From assembly GCA_001643675.2 (NCBI GenBank), contig LSRY02000096.1, positions 1-25,606 of the forward strand: a stretch of DNA of 25,606 nucleotides. Direction: 5' to 3'. The notes under the pieces are model-generated. The model had not been told where the DNA came from. It did not search any database and saw only the letters and a list, made by a program, of their open reading frames with translations. Source of the DNA: Monocercomonoides exilis. Lineage: Eukaryota > Preaxostyla > Oxymonadida > Polymastigidae. The position numbers were made by a program, and so were the translations under genes. Positions 9,873-20,638 of this stretch are shown in pieces. The number at the start of each line of letters is the position of its first letter. Within the stretch, counting starts at the first letter, position 1.

Positions 9873-10036
9873 AAAAAATGAGAGGAAGAAGAAGGTGAAG
9901 AAGAAGGTGAAGAAGAAGGTGAAGAAGAAGGTGAAGAAGAAGAAGAAGAAGAAGAAGGTGAAGAAGAAAAAGAAGAAGAAGAAGAAGAAGTAGAAGAAGA
10001 AGAAGAAGAATGTGAAGAAGAAGAAGAAGAAGGAGG
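9873..10036. repeat. GAA/TTC trinucleotide tract with 12-bp periodicity, right arm
   Basis: Mirror of 2751-2914: gaagaagaaggt repeated about four times, then longer GAA runs. It lies just upstream of the distal Pmp-like gene's ATG (10128). One plus-strand frame gives an acidic Glu/Gly peptide ending DDDDEQIKYVD then stop, but it has no start codon. Confidence 0.85.
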
Positions 10037-10127
10037 AGGAGACGACGATGACGAACAAATCAAATACGTTGATTAAAGGTCGAGATTTGCTGAGGAGAAT
10101 GATAACAAATAAAAACAGAGAGTTTCG

Positions 10128-11382
10128 ATGAAATTTCTATTTTTCTCCTCTTTTATTATTGCGTATTCTTCTGACAAACAAAATCCTCCAAATATTTTTC
10201 GCATTCATCTCAATCATCTTCCTCCACACCCACAACCCCATCGATGGTGCCATTCTCCCTTCCATCAACTGCCCATCCACCTCTCTCTCTGCCTTCAATA
10301 CCTCTTTTCTCCACCAAACACGCTCTTCACCAAATGCTCCTGTTGAACACATTGGAAATGAAACTCACAGAGAGAAATTAAGCAGATTGTCCTTCACTGC
10401 TTTGAATAGCTATCGCTTTGAGTGGTGCGAATGGAATGATTCAACTGGTGGATCTTCATCTGGCGGTGCACTTTATGTTTATTGTGCAAATGCCAATCTC
10501 ACAATCACTTCCTGTTCATTCAACAAATGCTCAAGTAACGGATACGGTGGAGCGTTATATTGTAATCTTTCGTTGAAGATTGATATCGCAAAATCCAATT
10601 TCACAAGTTGTACTGCGGCTCATGGAGGAGCTGCTTATATTGGCTGGCCGCAATCCAGTTCTGTTTGGGTATTATCAGAAAACCGAGTTGAAAGTTGCGA
10701 AATAACAAGTTGGTGTGGAACTGGCTGGGAAATCGTGCTTGATAACATGACATCAAATGGAAAATTTTTGTTCAAAAATTGTGTCTGTATCGCAAATACT
10801 GGTGGAAATGCGACTGGCGCAGTCACGTTTCATTACCCTCCACCAGTAATACCTCTTCAATATTTGCTCCAAGAGTGCCAGTTCATCAACAACAAAGTCG
10901 AAAATCCAACTACCTACGGCGGTGCTGCGCTGTGCTGCACAAGAACATATGATTGGATGAGCGGGTTCAAATTCATCACTTTCTGCTTCTTCGATGGCAA
11001 TTCCGCAACTAATGGAATGGGGAATGATGCGTTCTTCAATGGCAGCAGCATCACCCAATCCCCATTCAATCAGTGCGGGTCAACAACAGAATCAAAAAGA
11101 GTCTGGAATGCAGGAACAGCTGATAACGCTGTGTTCAACAGATGGCTTCCTCTCATAACAACATTCAAAATCGTGTCAAATAATGGAACAAACACCGATC
11201 TCTGCGGAATCACACAACTCAATCCATGCAAAACAATTGAATTTGCTCTTGTTCGCATGACAGATACCCAAGACGCCTCTCTCACCCTCCTTTCCTCAAT
11301 ATTTGTTCCAACTCAAACACTCACCTTCAGCGCAGTTGACACAAAAATCACTGGAAATGATAAACTTTTTCCGATTTCTTAA
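10128..11382 (+). CDS. Pmp-like beta-helix surface protein, distal copy, right arm
   Basis: Mirror of 1405-2659. The 407-codon frame from 10159 to TAA 11380-11382 is identical in protein to the left copy: GGALYVYCANANLTITSC, GYGGALYC, SNFTSCTAAHGGA, TYGGAALCC, CGITQLNPCKTIEFAL. The ATG at 10128 begins a hydrophobic leader (MKFLFFSS) that is out of frame with it. Here the break is an extra T at 10151-10154 (four Ts, three in the left arm). The first T run (10140-10144) has five, against six on the left. Each arm therefore has its own +1 at a different run. Removing it would give a 417-residue protein with a signal peptide. No transmembrane segment is seen. Confidence 0.75.
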
Positions 11383-11524
11383 TTCAATGCTTTTCTAATT
11401 TTCATCATTTTAAATATTAAACTTTCTTTAATCGTTTCATCTTCAAATTTTGATTCATTTTCCATATCATTGAAAAATTCATGAGCTTTCATCTTCTTTT
11501 CATTTGAAGTTTATATCATCGCTT

Positions 11525-12230
11525 ATTTTTCAAAAATCTATAACGTCAGATCAGATAAAAATACTTCTTCAAAATTTCTTCATCTATTTTCTCCTTTTCA
11601 TCAAATGCAAATTCCACTTGTTGCTTTTGGGAATGCTTTCTATTATTCGTCTCTCAAAATGTATTTCTTCGTTTGAATCATCTTCATTTTCAACAATAGC
11701 CAATTTATCCTTTTTCACCTGCTCTCTTTTGTTCATTTTTATCATTTCTCTTCTTATTTCATAGAAATTCTTCCAATAAATGCAACCCCAATGAATTTTT
11801 TCAACAAGAAATTTTCTGTTTCAAAAAACTGTTTTTTTGTTCTTCGGTGCTTTGACAGAGTCATTTAATGTATTTCGAGAGATCCAAAATATCGAAGAAA
11901 CAACTGATTTTTCCTCCACAATATTCAACCAAATGATATTTTTCACACTTTCCCATTCATCATTATTCCATTTCTGCCTTTGTTTGTTTGTTTGTTAGCT
12001 TCTTCATTCACAAATTCTGTCTGCTTTTTTTTCCAAAATTTTATTTGGCACCAATACACGAGAAGAAGAAGACAATGATGAAGATGAAGAACGAAATGAA
12101 ATTTCTTGAGAAGGATTCAGCAGCAATGGTGATGATAGCTTTAATGAAGAATTCAACGTTCAGCTTTGTGAGCACCAAAGACAACAACAGCAAACATGGC
12201 TGAAAAAGAAACTAATCCAATGCTCCAACT
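11525..12230 (-). pseudogene. Broken coding-like tract convergent with the distal Pmp-like copy, right arm
   Basis: Mirror of 560-1262. It shows the same succession of charged, natural-looking minus-strand frames (KIDEEILKKYF end, NEDDSNEEIHFERR, WNNDEWESVKNIIW). The homopolymers between the frames differ in length from the left arm: seven Ts against five As near 11831-11838, and six As against five Ts just before. A tetranucleotide run (tttg)n at 11982-11995 sits where two of the frames meet. No domain recognised. Confidence 0.3.
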
Positions 12231-12645
12231 CAGAATATGAATGACAGAACAAGTCAATCAGAATTAATTGCTCTTCACATTCTTCTCATTTTTGTCCAGT
12301 TTTTCATATCTCTTTTTCCTTTTTCTTTCATCATTCTGCTTTTATCTGCTTTTTCTTATTGATGGAGAAAGAGAAGATACCTCACTCACATTCTTTTCTC
12401 ACAATATAATCCAAAAGTTCTGCTCCAATTGCATTTCCCCTTCATCTGCTTTGTTGCCACATAAATAAATATTTCTTCATTCATCAATCATTTTCTATCC
12501 TTATTCTATTTCCTTGACTGATCTCTCTTAATCTCTGCTCAAAATTGTTCTTTTCCTCTCCATTTTTCTTCAATTCATGAAATGTTCTTAAAATCTATTC
12601 TTCCAAACCCCCTTTTTTCTCAAGCCCAATACAAAAACAATGCAT

Positions 12646-12807
12646 TCATGAAAATATCAAACTTTTTATTTTTGGTTGCTGAGAATGAATTGAAAAGACG
12701 CAGCGAATGAACTCACAGCTTTGATGCAAATGATTGATGTGTTCAATGGAAAAGTCTTTCTTTGCCTTTTCCCATTTGTTCTCCAATTTTTCTGTTATAA
12801 AAGACAT
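12646..12807 (-). CDS. 3' end of an unrecognised gene spanning the right palindrome boundary
   Basis: A 53-codon frame runs from ATG 12807 (MSFITEKLENKWEKAKKDFS) to TGA 12646-12648. The frame is also open upstream to 12993, but that part is low-complexity F/S/Q and probably not coding, so this may be a last exon. The palindrome ends at 12796, inside this frame. The C-terminal ~30 residues are identical to the left-edge copy, while the first ~20 codons differ by in-frame substitutions only. The peptide has no recognised domain; it begins helical and charged and ends QQPKIKSLIFS. Confidence 0.45.
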   Translation of the reverse strand: MSFITEKLENKWEKAKKDFSIEHINHLHQSCEFIRCVFSIHSQQPKIKSLIFS

Positions 12808-14245
12808 TCTTAATGAAGACGAAAAGAAGAAATTCTGTTTGAGACTATCATGATTTCTTTGTTGTTGATGATGATAGAAGAACAAGAAGAACGAAGAAAT
12901 ATCAGTTGTGAAGTGTTTAATGTTTGTTGACGGTTTGTCGAGAAGAATTTGAAACAAAATGCGTTTTTGGAAAATGGTGATGAAGATGAACAATGATGAT
13001 TTTGATCTAAAGATATGAGCTTCAAGAGAGATGAATATTGAACGAGAAATCAGCAGCAGAATTGACAGATGGATGAAATGTTGAAGAATAAATCAGTGAG
13101 TGGGAGAGTTGATTGAATTGCCGAAGAAGATGAAGATGAAGATTTTGAATATATAAACACCATGTGATATTCAATGAACGCCTTCTGCTTCAAGCATCCC
13201 ACAAATTGAATTGCGAATAAATTGGTTGTTCTGTCAGAACATGATAAAAATTCTCCAAAAAACACTCATTGAAAAGAAAGTGCCAAATCCATTTCTGTGA
13301 AAGTGACTTGTCTCTCTTTTCGGGTGGACTGACTTTCTTGTCTTCCATGTGTAATTTTGTTAATCTTTAGCCATCTTCTCCTTGTTTCATTCATCTGCGT
13401 TGAGGAAAGGTTATAAACATTTTCCGTTTTGAAAGTTCTGATACCCCACTTGAAAAGAATTTATTTAATCCATTCATTTAACTCTCATAATGCGTAATAA
13501 TTTTGAAAGTTAAATATCGAATATTATTTAAATTTTTATTCCATTATTTTTATTTGGGATTAATGCAAAAAATTTGACTTTGAATGATATCCATTTTCAA
13601 ATAAGAATTTATTTCGAATTATAAACTTGTACTCATGAATTGAATTCTCGATAAACAACAAGTCAGTCATTATCAATTTCGAAAAAACTTGAAGGAAAAA
13701 ATATGTAAATATTGCGCTTAAAAAATTAAAAAAAATCACTGAACTAATTTTTTTTTTTTCAAGTGCGTTTTTGAAGGAATTAAATTATCCAAATTAAAGT
13801 CGATTTTTATTTTTCACTTTCTCAAATGAAGTTGAGAATTGAAAAAAAGAAGTGAGTTAATTTGAGAGTTGTGCACATTTTTTTTGAACAAAGTTATGTT
13901 TTATTCGAATTGATTGATGTTCTTTGAAATGAAAATTCATTATCAAATTTCAACATCTATTTTTGGAAAATAATAAATTAAATAATAATCCTTCGATTCA
14001 TAAAAGAAGGATAATCAACATATCGATGGAAGACAAATATTATTTTTTTCGAATTATTTACAGAAAAAAAATATGAATAATAACAAATTTTCTCAATCAA
14101 AATTTGCAGATTGCTTTATAATATTTGTCAAAAAATTAGAAATTATATTTCTCTGAATTTCATGATTAAATCATAACTATAAAAAGTGAATATAAAAATT
14201 AGAATATTAATGTGATCAAAAGACCCAAATTAAAAGTCTTTTTCA
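12808..14245. other. Single-copy AT-rich intergenic region
   Basis: Between the palindrome edge and the SPRY gene I find no supported gene. 12808-13265 has only low-complexity Ser/Phe- or Glu-rich short frames. From about 13440 onward the sequence is extremely AT-rich with poly-A/T runs (for example 13748-13760), as expected of intergenic DNA upstream of the gene at 14246. No RNA gene fold was recognised. Confidence 0.6.
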
Positions 14246-15963
14246 ATGGAAGGCAAATCGCTCTCTCCTTCAGATGAAAACATCCTATCAGCTTTGGAAG
14301 TTGGATCAGCATTAAAAACAGAAGAAAAGAAAGCAAAGCTCGTGTCATTAATTAAATCACTTGCAGTTGCTTTGACTAATGAAGGAATCGTTGAAGAAGA
14401 TAGTCCCATTGAAGTAGCATTGAACAAAGCGTTCAGCAAAGAAGAAGAAATTGGTTTTATTTTTGAATAAATTCGATAAAATTTTCATTGCATATTTTAA
14501 AATTCGTATTTTTAATTGCTTTGAAATGATTTTTTAAAGATGAAAAGCCAATCACAGAAAAAGATCTTGAACAATTCCAAACCAGATTCACTTCAGAACT
14601 TGTCGAGGTTATTGACAATTTTTGAAGCACATTTTTTTAAACGAACGATTCCAATAACTCACGTTAAAAATTTTGATTTTATTTACCGATACAGGAATTA
14701 TCAACAATGAAGACAGTATGCAAATGTGCTATTGATCAGTTTGTGGATATCCCAGGTCCAGATCCCGATGAAGTTTGCATATTATTAATTTTTGAGATTT
14801 TGTTCAAATATGAAAATTTTCAATAATATTCAAGATCTCTTTTTCACCCAAATCAGCTACAAAAGATGATGAGGAGGAAAAAGAGGAAAAGAAAGATAAA
14901 AAGGAGAAAAAAGCTAAGAAATCAAGCAAGAAGAAGAAGAAGAAAGAGCACAAATCCGAATCTTCATCTGATTCATCTTCTGATTCAGAATCAAGTTCTG
15001 ATGAAGATTCTGATGATGATTCCGACTCGTCTTCAGAATCAGATGAAAGCTCTGATTCCGATTCGTCCTCGGATTCCTCATCCAGTGATTCAGATTCAGA
15101 TAAGAAAAAGAAAAAAGAAAAGATGCCGAAAGGAAGTTTGAAAAATATTAAAAAAAAAAATAATTTTAAATTCAAAACATGAATTTTTGATTTAAAATGA
15201 AAAATATCAACATTTTTTATTTGATTTCTGAAATAATTCTTAAATACTTGCAGATTTTTATATTTATATTTTTATTTATTTAACTTCTTTTCTTTTCTAT
15301 TTCTTACATTCTTTCGATTCATGATAGAGGTGACTATTGGATGGGCGAATCCAACCCTTTCCGGAGTCACATTGAAGAAAAATGTGCTTACGTGGTCCAG
15401 CTCAACCACGGGGATGAGCATGCTAAAGAAGCCCGTGAAAAGGGAATCTGGAAATTTGAGTTTATGATGAAGGATGCGAGATACGGCAGCTGGACGCCTG
15501 TGTTTGGCATTGCTGTGTTCCCGAGGACGTATTCTCCTTCTTCCTGCTTTGGCCACGATTCGCAGTCGATGGCGTGGTATGCGGGAGGAAGCACGTACCA
15601 GGGTGGGACGAGCACCAGCGGGAACGAAACATTCCAGGATGGGGACAGATTGGGGATGGAGATCAACATGAAAAAGAAGATGGTGATATTCTTTAAGGAT
15701 AAAAAGAGACAGAGAATTTACTACACAGGAATACCGAAAGTTATTGTGCCTGGAGTTTGCTGTTATATTTTGACATTCCGGCGATTCAAAAGAAATAATG
15801 CTGTTATTTTTTATTTCTTCTCCTCTCTCTTAAAAATTTCGTGATTTTATTTTAGGTTGGGCTGGGAAAAGTTGGGGCAACAGTTACACTTATAAATATG
15901 AGGACTATCCACAAATTTTCATTCAAAAAGAAGTCTGATGACTTGAAATTAGTGTGGAGATAA
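14246..15963 (+). CDS. SPRY-domain protein with Lys- and Ser/Asp-rich linker (six exons)
   Basis: Proposed exons are 14246-14453, 14540-14607, 14695-14772, 14835-15135, 15330-15754 and 15856-15963. All phases match and total 395 codons plus TAA. Introns are 86, 87, 62, 194 and 101 nt, all GT-AG, three with donor GTTTG. The N-terminal ~118 residues are helical and charged (MEGKSLSPSDENILSALEV). Residues ~125-215 are Lys-rich then strongly Ser/Asp/Glu-rich, resembling a nuclear or phospho-regulated linker. The rest is an SPRY-like beta-sandwich: GIWKFEFMM, FGIAVFPR, DGDRLGMEINMKKKMVIFFK, IPKVIVPG, joined across the last intron to VGLGKVGATVTLINM. SPRY domains mediate protein-protein interaction; the partner is unknown. 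The exon 4/5 junction is the least certain; it gives PKGSDYWMGE. Confidence 0.8.
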
Positions 15964-16523
15964 AACGTAATGAAAAGTGGAGCTTTCTTATTTGTGAACG
16001 GTCAATGATTGAGAATTTGATCATGTTCATTGCATTTTAAGTTCATTTTTTTTTGTGTGTGTGTGTGTGTGTGTTGAATACTTCATCTCAATGCTTTGTT
16101 TTAGTCGGTTTGTTGGTTTTTTCCAATTAAAAATTGTTCAAAAACAGGCAAAGAGTTGAAAATGTAATTTGTCTATTAAAACGTTGCAATTATTCCACAC
16201 TGCATTCAGCTAAGAAGAGTACTTTTTGAGTAGGCGATTTCTATTGAAAACTTCAATAATCTCGAGATACTGAATTAATAGCACTTAATTATTCAAAGGA
16301 AAAAGAGGATGCTCAATCCGTTTTAGAAGGAAAAACAATTCGACATTAACCAACTCTACAATTTCTAAAAAAAGTGTTAATTAATTTATCACTTTCTCAA
16401 ACTTCTTAATTTCATTAAAACATGTGATTATTAAAAGCTATTAAAAACAAAAGCAATATGACAAAAAAGTTTTCAATTTGTTAATAAAAACATCAAACAA
16501 CATTCTTCTGAATAGCTTTATTT
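15964..16523. other. Convergent intergenic region with (GT)10 microsatellite
   Basis: About 560 bp between the SPRY stop and the stop of the minus-strand coiled-coil gene. It contains the 3' flanks of both genes and an alternating GT run, with AT-rich sequence between. No gene seen. Confidence 0.6.
16055..16074 (+). repeat. (GT)10 microsatellite
   Basis: Ten GT units directly preceded by a T run, in the 3' flank of the SPRY gene. Such alternating purine-pyrimidine tracts are length-variable and can adopt Z-DNA. Confidence 0.9.
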
Positions 16524-19102
16524 TCAGTCATTATCAATGCTTTTCTCGTTTTCTAAATCATTTCCACTTCCATTTTTCCTCTTTCTTCTTCTCTTTCTTT
16601 TAATTCTGCAATTACGCCGATCAAAAGTCCACAAGCAATCGCTTCCTTCTAATTTTTTCTCGCCAATCAAATGATTTGTTAAATTGAAGAGGATTTTATG
16701 TGACTCAATTCGATTCTTTCGAGTGTACGCAACTTTTCTCCGAATGAACGCTAATGCGCGATTTGTTCTTTGTTCTTGCGTTTTTTCTTGCAAACCAAAA
16801 ATACTGTAATATCCAGGTCTTTCCATAGAATCATCATAAATTCCAACTTTTTCCTCATTGCTTATAAGTTCCCGCTTGGTTTGATTCGGTAAGAACGCTA
16901 ACTTCAATTGAGAAAACGAAGAAAACGAACAAAAAGGAACAACAAATGGAGGAAATGCAAAATTGAGAGAGGGAGATATCGAATAACTTTTCTTTCCTGG
17001 ATGCATCACATTTGAGGAGATAAATGCTTCATCGCTTTGAGAAAAGAACCACAACAAGTAATGATCTTCATCTGATAATGCAGAACATTTTCTTTCAGGT
17101 GGAAGCGACTCACCATCTGTCCTGTTAAAAGTTGGATTTGAAGTCCTTTTGAATGAAGAATCTGTGTTTGCAAAACATTGAACCCCCAGATATGAGTTCG
17201 TTCGATTCGATGAACATGTTTGATTTGGCTTTTGCAAATGAGAAAAAGATTGCTCGAATATGCTTGTTGAAGTAACTTCTTTTTTGTTGTGTTGCATTTT
17301 CAAGTTTTGACTTTTCTTTTGCAGCTTTTCAGCTTTTCTCATTGAGTCTTTCACGCACTGCTCAACATAACGATCCAAATCGCTCATTTCCTTCATTCTC
17401 ACTTCTTTTTCCATTTTCTCTTCCATTTTTCCAATTTTAATTTTTAGCTGCTCTTTATCAAGTTCACTCATTCCACGTGCTGAACCTTCAATAAGCACGT
17501 TTCGTAACTCCTCAAGTGTTAACTCATCCGAAACATTTGACAAATCTTCCGCTTGGCTACCTTCAACTGGAATATCTTTCCTCTCCAAAAGCTCTTTAGG
17601 TGCAAAAATCTTATTCTTCTCAAGCGCTTTCTTTCTCGCTTCTTCCCACATCTGTTTTTCTTCTTCGCTTCTAAGAAATGGATTCTCAACCCACTTTCCA
17701 AACAGTCTCAGGTGCATCTTTGCTTCTTGTATTTCCCTCTTAATTATGCGCAACCTCGCTCGTCTCTCCTTTTCTTCACGCAAACGTGCGTTGTGGAAAT
17801 ACTCATTAGCACTTCTTTCCTTTTCAGTATCATTTTCTTCATCACATTGCAAATCAAACGACTCTTCTGTTTCAGTCTTTCTTTGATCAACAACTTCGTT
17901 AATCGCTACCCTTTCTTCCATCATCATCCTTCTTCTTTCTTGCTTTTCTTCTCTTTTCTTCCACCGTAAAGCCATCCACTCTTCGCGAAACTGTGCAATA
18001 GCTGAATCTCTCTCTCCGTTCTTTTCCGTGTCAATGTCGTAGCACAACTCCCGCTGGCTTGCCCGAACCGGATGCCATCTGGCAATTGTCTCTGTGATGT
18101 GAGGATCAAGTGAATGAGACGACAGCGTTGATGATGTTTCAGTACACGAAGTGTTTTCTTCTGTCGAAGACGAATCACATTCCAAAGCAGAATCGACATA
18201 ATGTGAAGAGATGAAATTTGAAAGAGGAGGTTTTGAAGAAGGATTGAAAGGAAAAGAAATACAAAGAGAGTTTTGAGCTGTGGTGGTGGTAGAAAATGCA
18301 TCATTTTTGATCGACTGGCACTTATCGTTCTCAAATGAAGAATCTTTTGAAGAATTTGTTTTTGCTTCCTCTGCATTTCTTGCAAATGTAGTTGTATGCT
18401 CGCTTCTTTTACAAGGTCGCATGAAGTCATAAAATAAATAGGATACTCCTTTTCTATCTCAAAGTAATTCTCGCAATGTCTTGAAGCATTTGCCAAATTC
18501 ATTGCTGGTATTTCATTTTGCCGTTTCTCTTGAAGCTCGTTTTGCGTATCTTTAGTTGAGTTATCAAAATAAAGTGGATTTTGATACGAACTGTTCGAGG
18601 GTTGACATTGAAAATCATTCAAATTGTTGTCAGAGCGTTGATAAATTTGATCCAATTCACTTGAACTTTTATCAATAGAAGAAGGGAAATCAAATGAATA
18701 ATGAAATTGTTGTTGAGTGTTTGGCCCAATCGATTCATGACTTTTTCCAATTGGAAAACGCAAAAGCTCTGAATGTTCAAAATCTTGATCAATATGTGAA
18801 GAATGAATCAAATAAGGAAAAGAAGATTTAACAGTTTCATTCTTTGTCGTATGTGAACTTTCCTTTTCGAAGAAGTGTGATGCTTCTGCAGACGATTGTT
18901 TCATGAAATTATCCCAATTAAGTAAATTAGACGATTTCTGCTGATAACAAGGTTTATGCTCATCAATAACAAGTTTCGCAACTGCATCATATCCACGCAA
19001 ATTATTGGTCGATGTTGTATCAAAAGAAGAAGAATAAGAAGGAATAGGCTGCAATAAATTTGATTTGTCTATTTGACAAACTTCTTCTGTAAAAGAATGC
19101 AT
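16524..19102 (-). CDS. Coiled-coil, basic-tail protein of unknown function (one frame break)
   Basis: Two long frames overlap. One starts at ATG 19102 (MHSFTEEVCQIDKSNL) and is convincing to about 18450. The other is convincing from about 18450 to TGA 16524. One extra base in between, most simply in the four-base run at 18450-18453, gives exactly 860 codons (859 residues). The N-terminal ~400 residues are Ser/Asn/Gln-rich and probably disordered. The middle is Glu/Arg/Lys-rich and predicted coiled coil (EEWMALRWKKREEKQERRR, EKQMWEEARKKALEKN, KIKIGKMEEKMEKE). The C terminus is strongly basic (IKRKRRRKRKNG), like a nuclear localisation signal. No catalytic domain recognised; cytoskeletal or nuclear roles are both possible. 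A short unannotated intron is an alternative to a 1-nt error. The stop codon is followed closely by AATAAA. Confidence 0.7.
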
Positions 19103-19392
19103 ATTCTAAAGAGTCAATGGAAAATAAAGCAATTTTAGATAAAAATAAAGCAAGGTCAATGTCAAACGAAAGTGTTCTCCTTTTCCATTTGAAAAAATTA
19201 ACTAACTTGTATTTTTCTCCTCATCAAAAAAATAAGGGTTCAGAAAAGTCAAATATTTATTTTCGTTTAAAAAGTTATTCAACCAAACATAAAAACAAAC
19301 GCAACGAGTAAAAGAAATAAAATTATTACAAAAACAACTGCTAATAAGTTGTTTTTCTATTTAAATATTTAAAATTATCAAATATTAATTAA
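19103..19392. other. AT-rich intergenic region between RPL10 and the coiled-coil gene
   Basis: About 290 bp holding the promoter of the minus-strand coiled-coil gene and the 3' flank of RPL10. A Lys/Asn-rich plus-strand frame at 19117-19311 is what AT-rich sequence yields by chance and is not called. Confidence 0.55.
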
Positions 19393-20233
19393 TTAATTGC
19401 GTGCATGAAGTGCTTTCTCCATCACGTATGGATTCTCTTTCACAAGTTTAACGTTGAGTCCATCAGGAACAATTTTGCCTGATGCGCGCAGTTTCCTGTA
19501 TTGGTCTTGTGTGTATTTTGTGAATCCCCATTTGTCAGAAACAACAACCTTTTGTCTTCCTGGGAATTTCATTGAAGCACGACGAAGACCTTCAACAAAT
19601 GCAGCCTTGCACTTTTCTGGTCCACGAACGGAGATGATAACATCGCCAATATCCACACGTGCAACAAGACCGCATGGCTTTCCCCATGCGCCTCTCATTC
19701 CTGTTTGAAGTCTGAAATGGATAATAAGAAAATTTGAAATTATGAAATATGAAAACATGATTCTAGCAAACCTATCAGCGCCTGCACATGAAAGCATCTT
19801 ATTAATTCTGATAACATGGAACGGATGAGCACGAACACGAATGTGGAAAGCATCTTTTCCTCCGTATTTTGTGACATATTTGTTGACAGCAACACGTGCC
19901 GCTTCGAGTGCTTCACTTGAAAGTTGTTCCTTCTCGAGAGAAACGAGATGAACACAAAGAGGGAATTCATCAACGGTCGCAGTTTTTCTGCCTAAGTCAA
20001 AGTTTCTAATCTTTGGATCTGGAACACCACGGTTAAAACGAGATTTTGGAAACGGTCTGTTTTTCTGGTAACGATAGCAACGTGCTGGTCCTATTTAAAA
20101 GAAGTTAAATCAAATACATCAAAACAATTTGATATAACATTTTATTCAACGTTCATTCAAAAAATAATTTTTATAAAAAATTAGGTGAATACAATAATTT
20201 TTATAAAAATTCGAGTTACAAACTTCTTCCCAT
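19393..20233 (-). CDS. RPL10: 60S ribosomal protein L10 (uL16), three exons
   Basis: Exons on the minus strand are 20233-20224 (ATG GGA AGA A), 20090-19772 and 19711-19393. They total 215 codons plus TAA, matching the family length of about 214. Introns are 133 nt (donor GTTTGT, acceptor AATAG) and 60 nt (donor GTTTGC, acceptor TTTCAG). The protein begins [20 protein letters not shown] and contains [46 protein letters not shown] and [18 protein letters not shown], all diagnostic of L10e/uL16. It sits near the tRNA corridor of the large subunit and is loaded late in 60S maturation. All six Gln residues use CAA or CAG, which supports the standard code. Identity and structure are secure. Confidence 0.97.
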
Positions 20234-20638
20234 GTATTCTTAAAAATAAAAATGATTGATCGAGAATACCAACATCGGAATTAATTTTATTCCCATCAGT
20301 CAAAAAACTGAAGTTTTTCGGAAAAATAGAAATCAATATGAATCAGAAAAAGTCATAATAAAATACATTTTCTATTCTCAAATTACATTTTAACAATTAC
20401 TCCGACATAAAACACATTGCATAGACCAATGATAATGACCTCAAAATGAATAAATTTGGCATTTCACTTCAAACATCTTTTTAAAAAAACAGAAAATTGT
20501 GCGAAATCAAATAAATAATTATAGTAATGTGCAAAAAATTAACTAAAACAAAATTAAAAATAAAAATAATAATAAAAAATAAAAAATAAAAATACATAAA
20601 AAAGAAACATATTTATTATTATAAAAATATATCACATT
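20234..20638. other. AT-rich intergenic region upstream of RPL10
   Basis: About 400 bp between the RPL10 start and the end of the long Pmp-like gene. 20545-20605 is A-rich with repeated AAAAATAAAA units. It should contain the RPL10 promoter and the 3' end of the upstream gene; no motif was identified. Confidence 0.6.

Larger units (their letters stand above)
6730..12796. repeat. Right arm of the ~12.8 kb inverted repeat
   Basis: This is the mirror copy of 2-6051. The inner end is aattcttgaatc at 6730, matching gattcaagaatt ending at 6051. The outer end is at 12796, after which the sequence is single-copy within the window. The arm carries the same gene set as the left arm on opposite strands. 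It differs by a 1-nt deletion in the proximal Pmp-like gene (near 8113) and by different homopolymer lengths, for example at 10140-10154 and around 11830. A divergent patch lies at 7034-7055. Confidence 0.97.

Noticed and set aside
12196-12240. Plus-strand MAEKETNPMLQLRI resembles the N terminus of ribosomal protein L11 (uL5); a mirror copy lies near 596
   Set aside because: It stops after 14 codons, no GT donor follows in a usable place, and no sequence resembling the next conserved L11 segment was seen downstream. Probably chance, though a first exon with a distant second exon is not excluded.
2-12796. The palindrome as a transposon with terminal inverted repeats
   Set aside because: The arms are full gene-bearing copies, not terminal repeats. 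No transposase, integrase or target-site duplication is visible, and the spacer has no gene.
2-12796. The palindrome as a pure foldback or amplification chimera
   Set aside because: Not fully excluded, but the arms differ by true substitutions, small indels near the spacer and frame-preserving codon changes at the outer end, which a copy of one molecule would not show.
14866-15141. Arg/Lys-rich plus-strand frame and Ser/Glu minus-strand frame over the SPRY linker exon
   Set aside because: They are other-frame readings of the Ser/Asp/Lys-rich exon, which fits in phase with neighbouring exons in only one frame.
19117-19311. 64-codon plus-strand Lys/Asn-rich frame
   Set aside because: It lies in AT-rich DNA between two minus-strand genes; composition is what chance predicts and no homology is evident.
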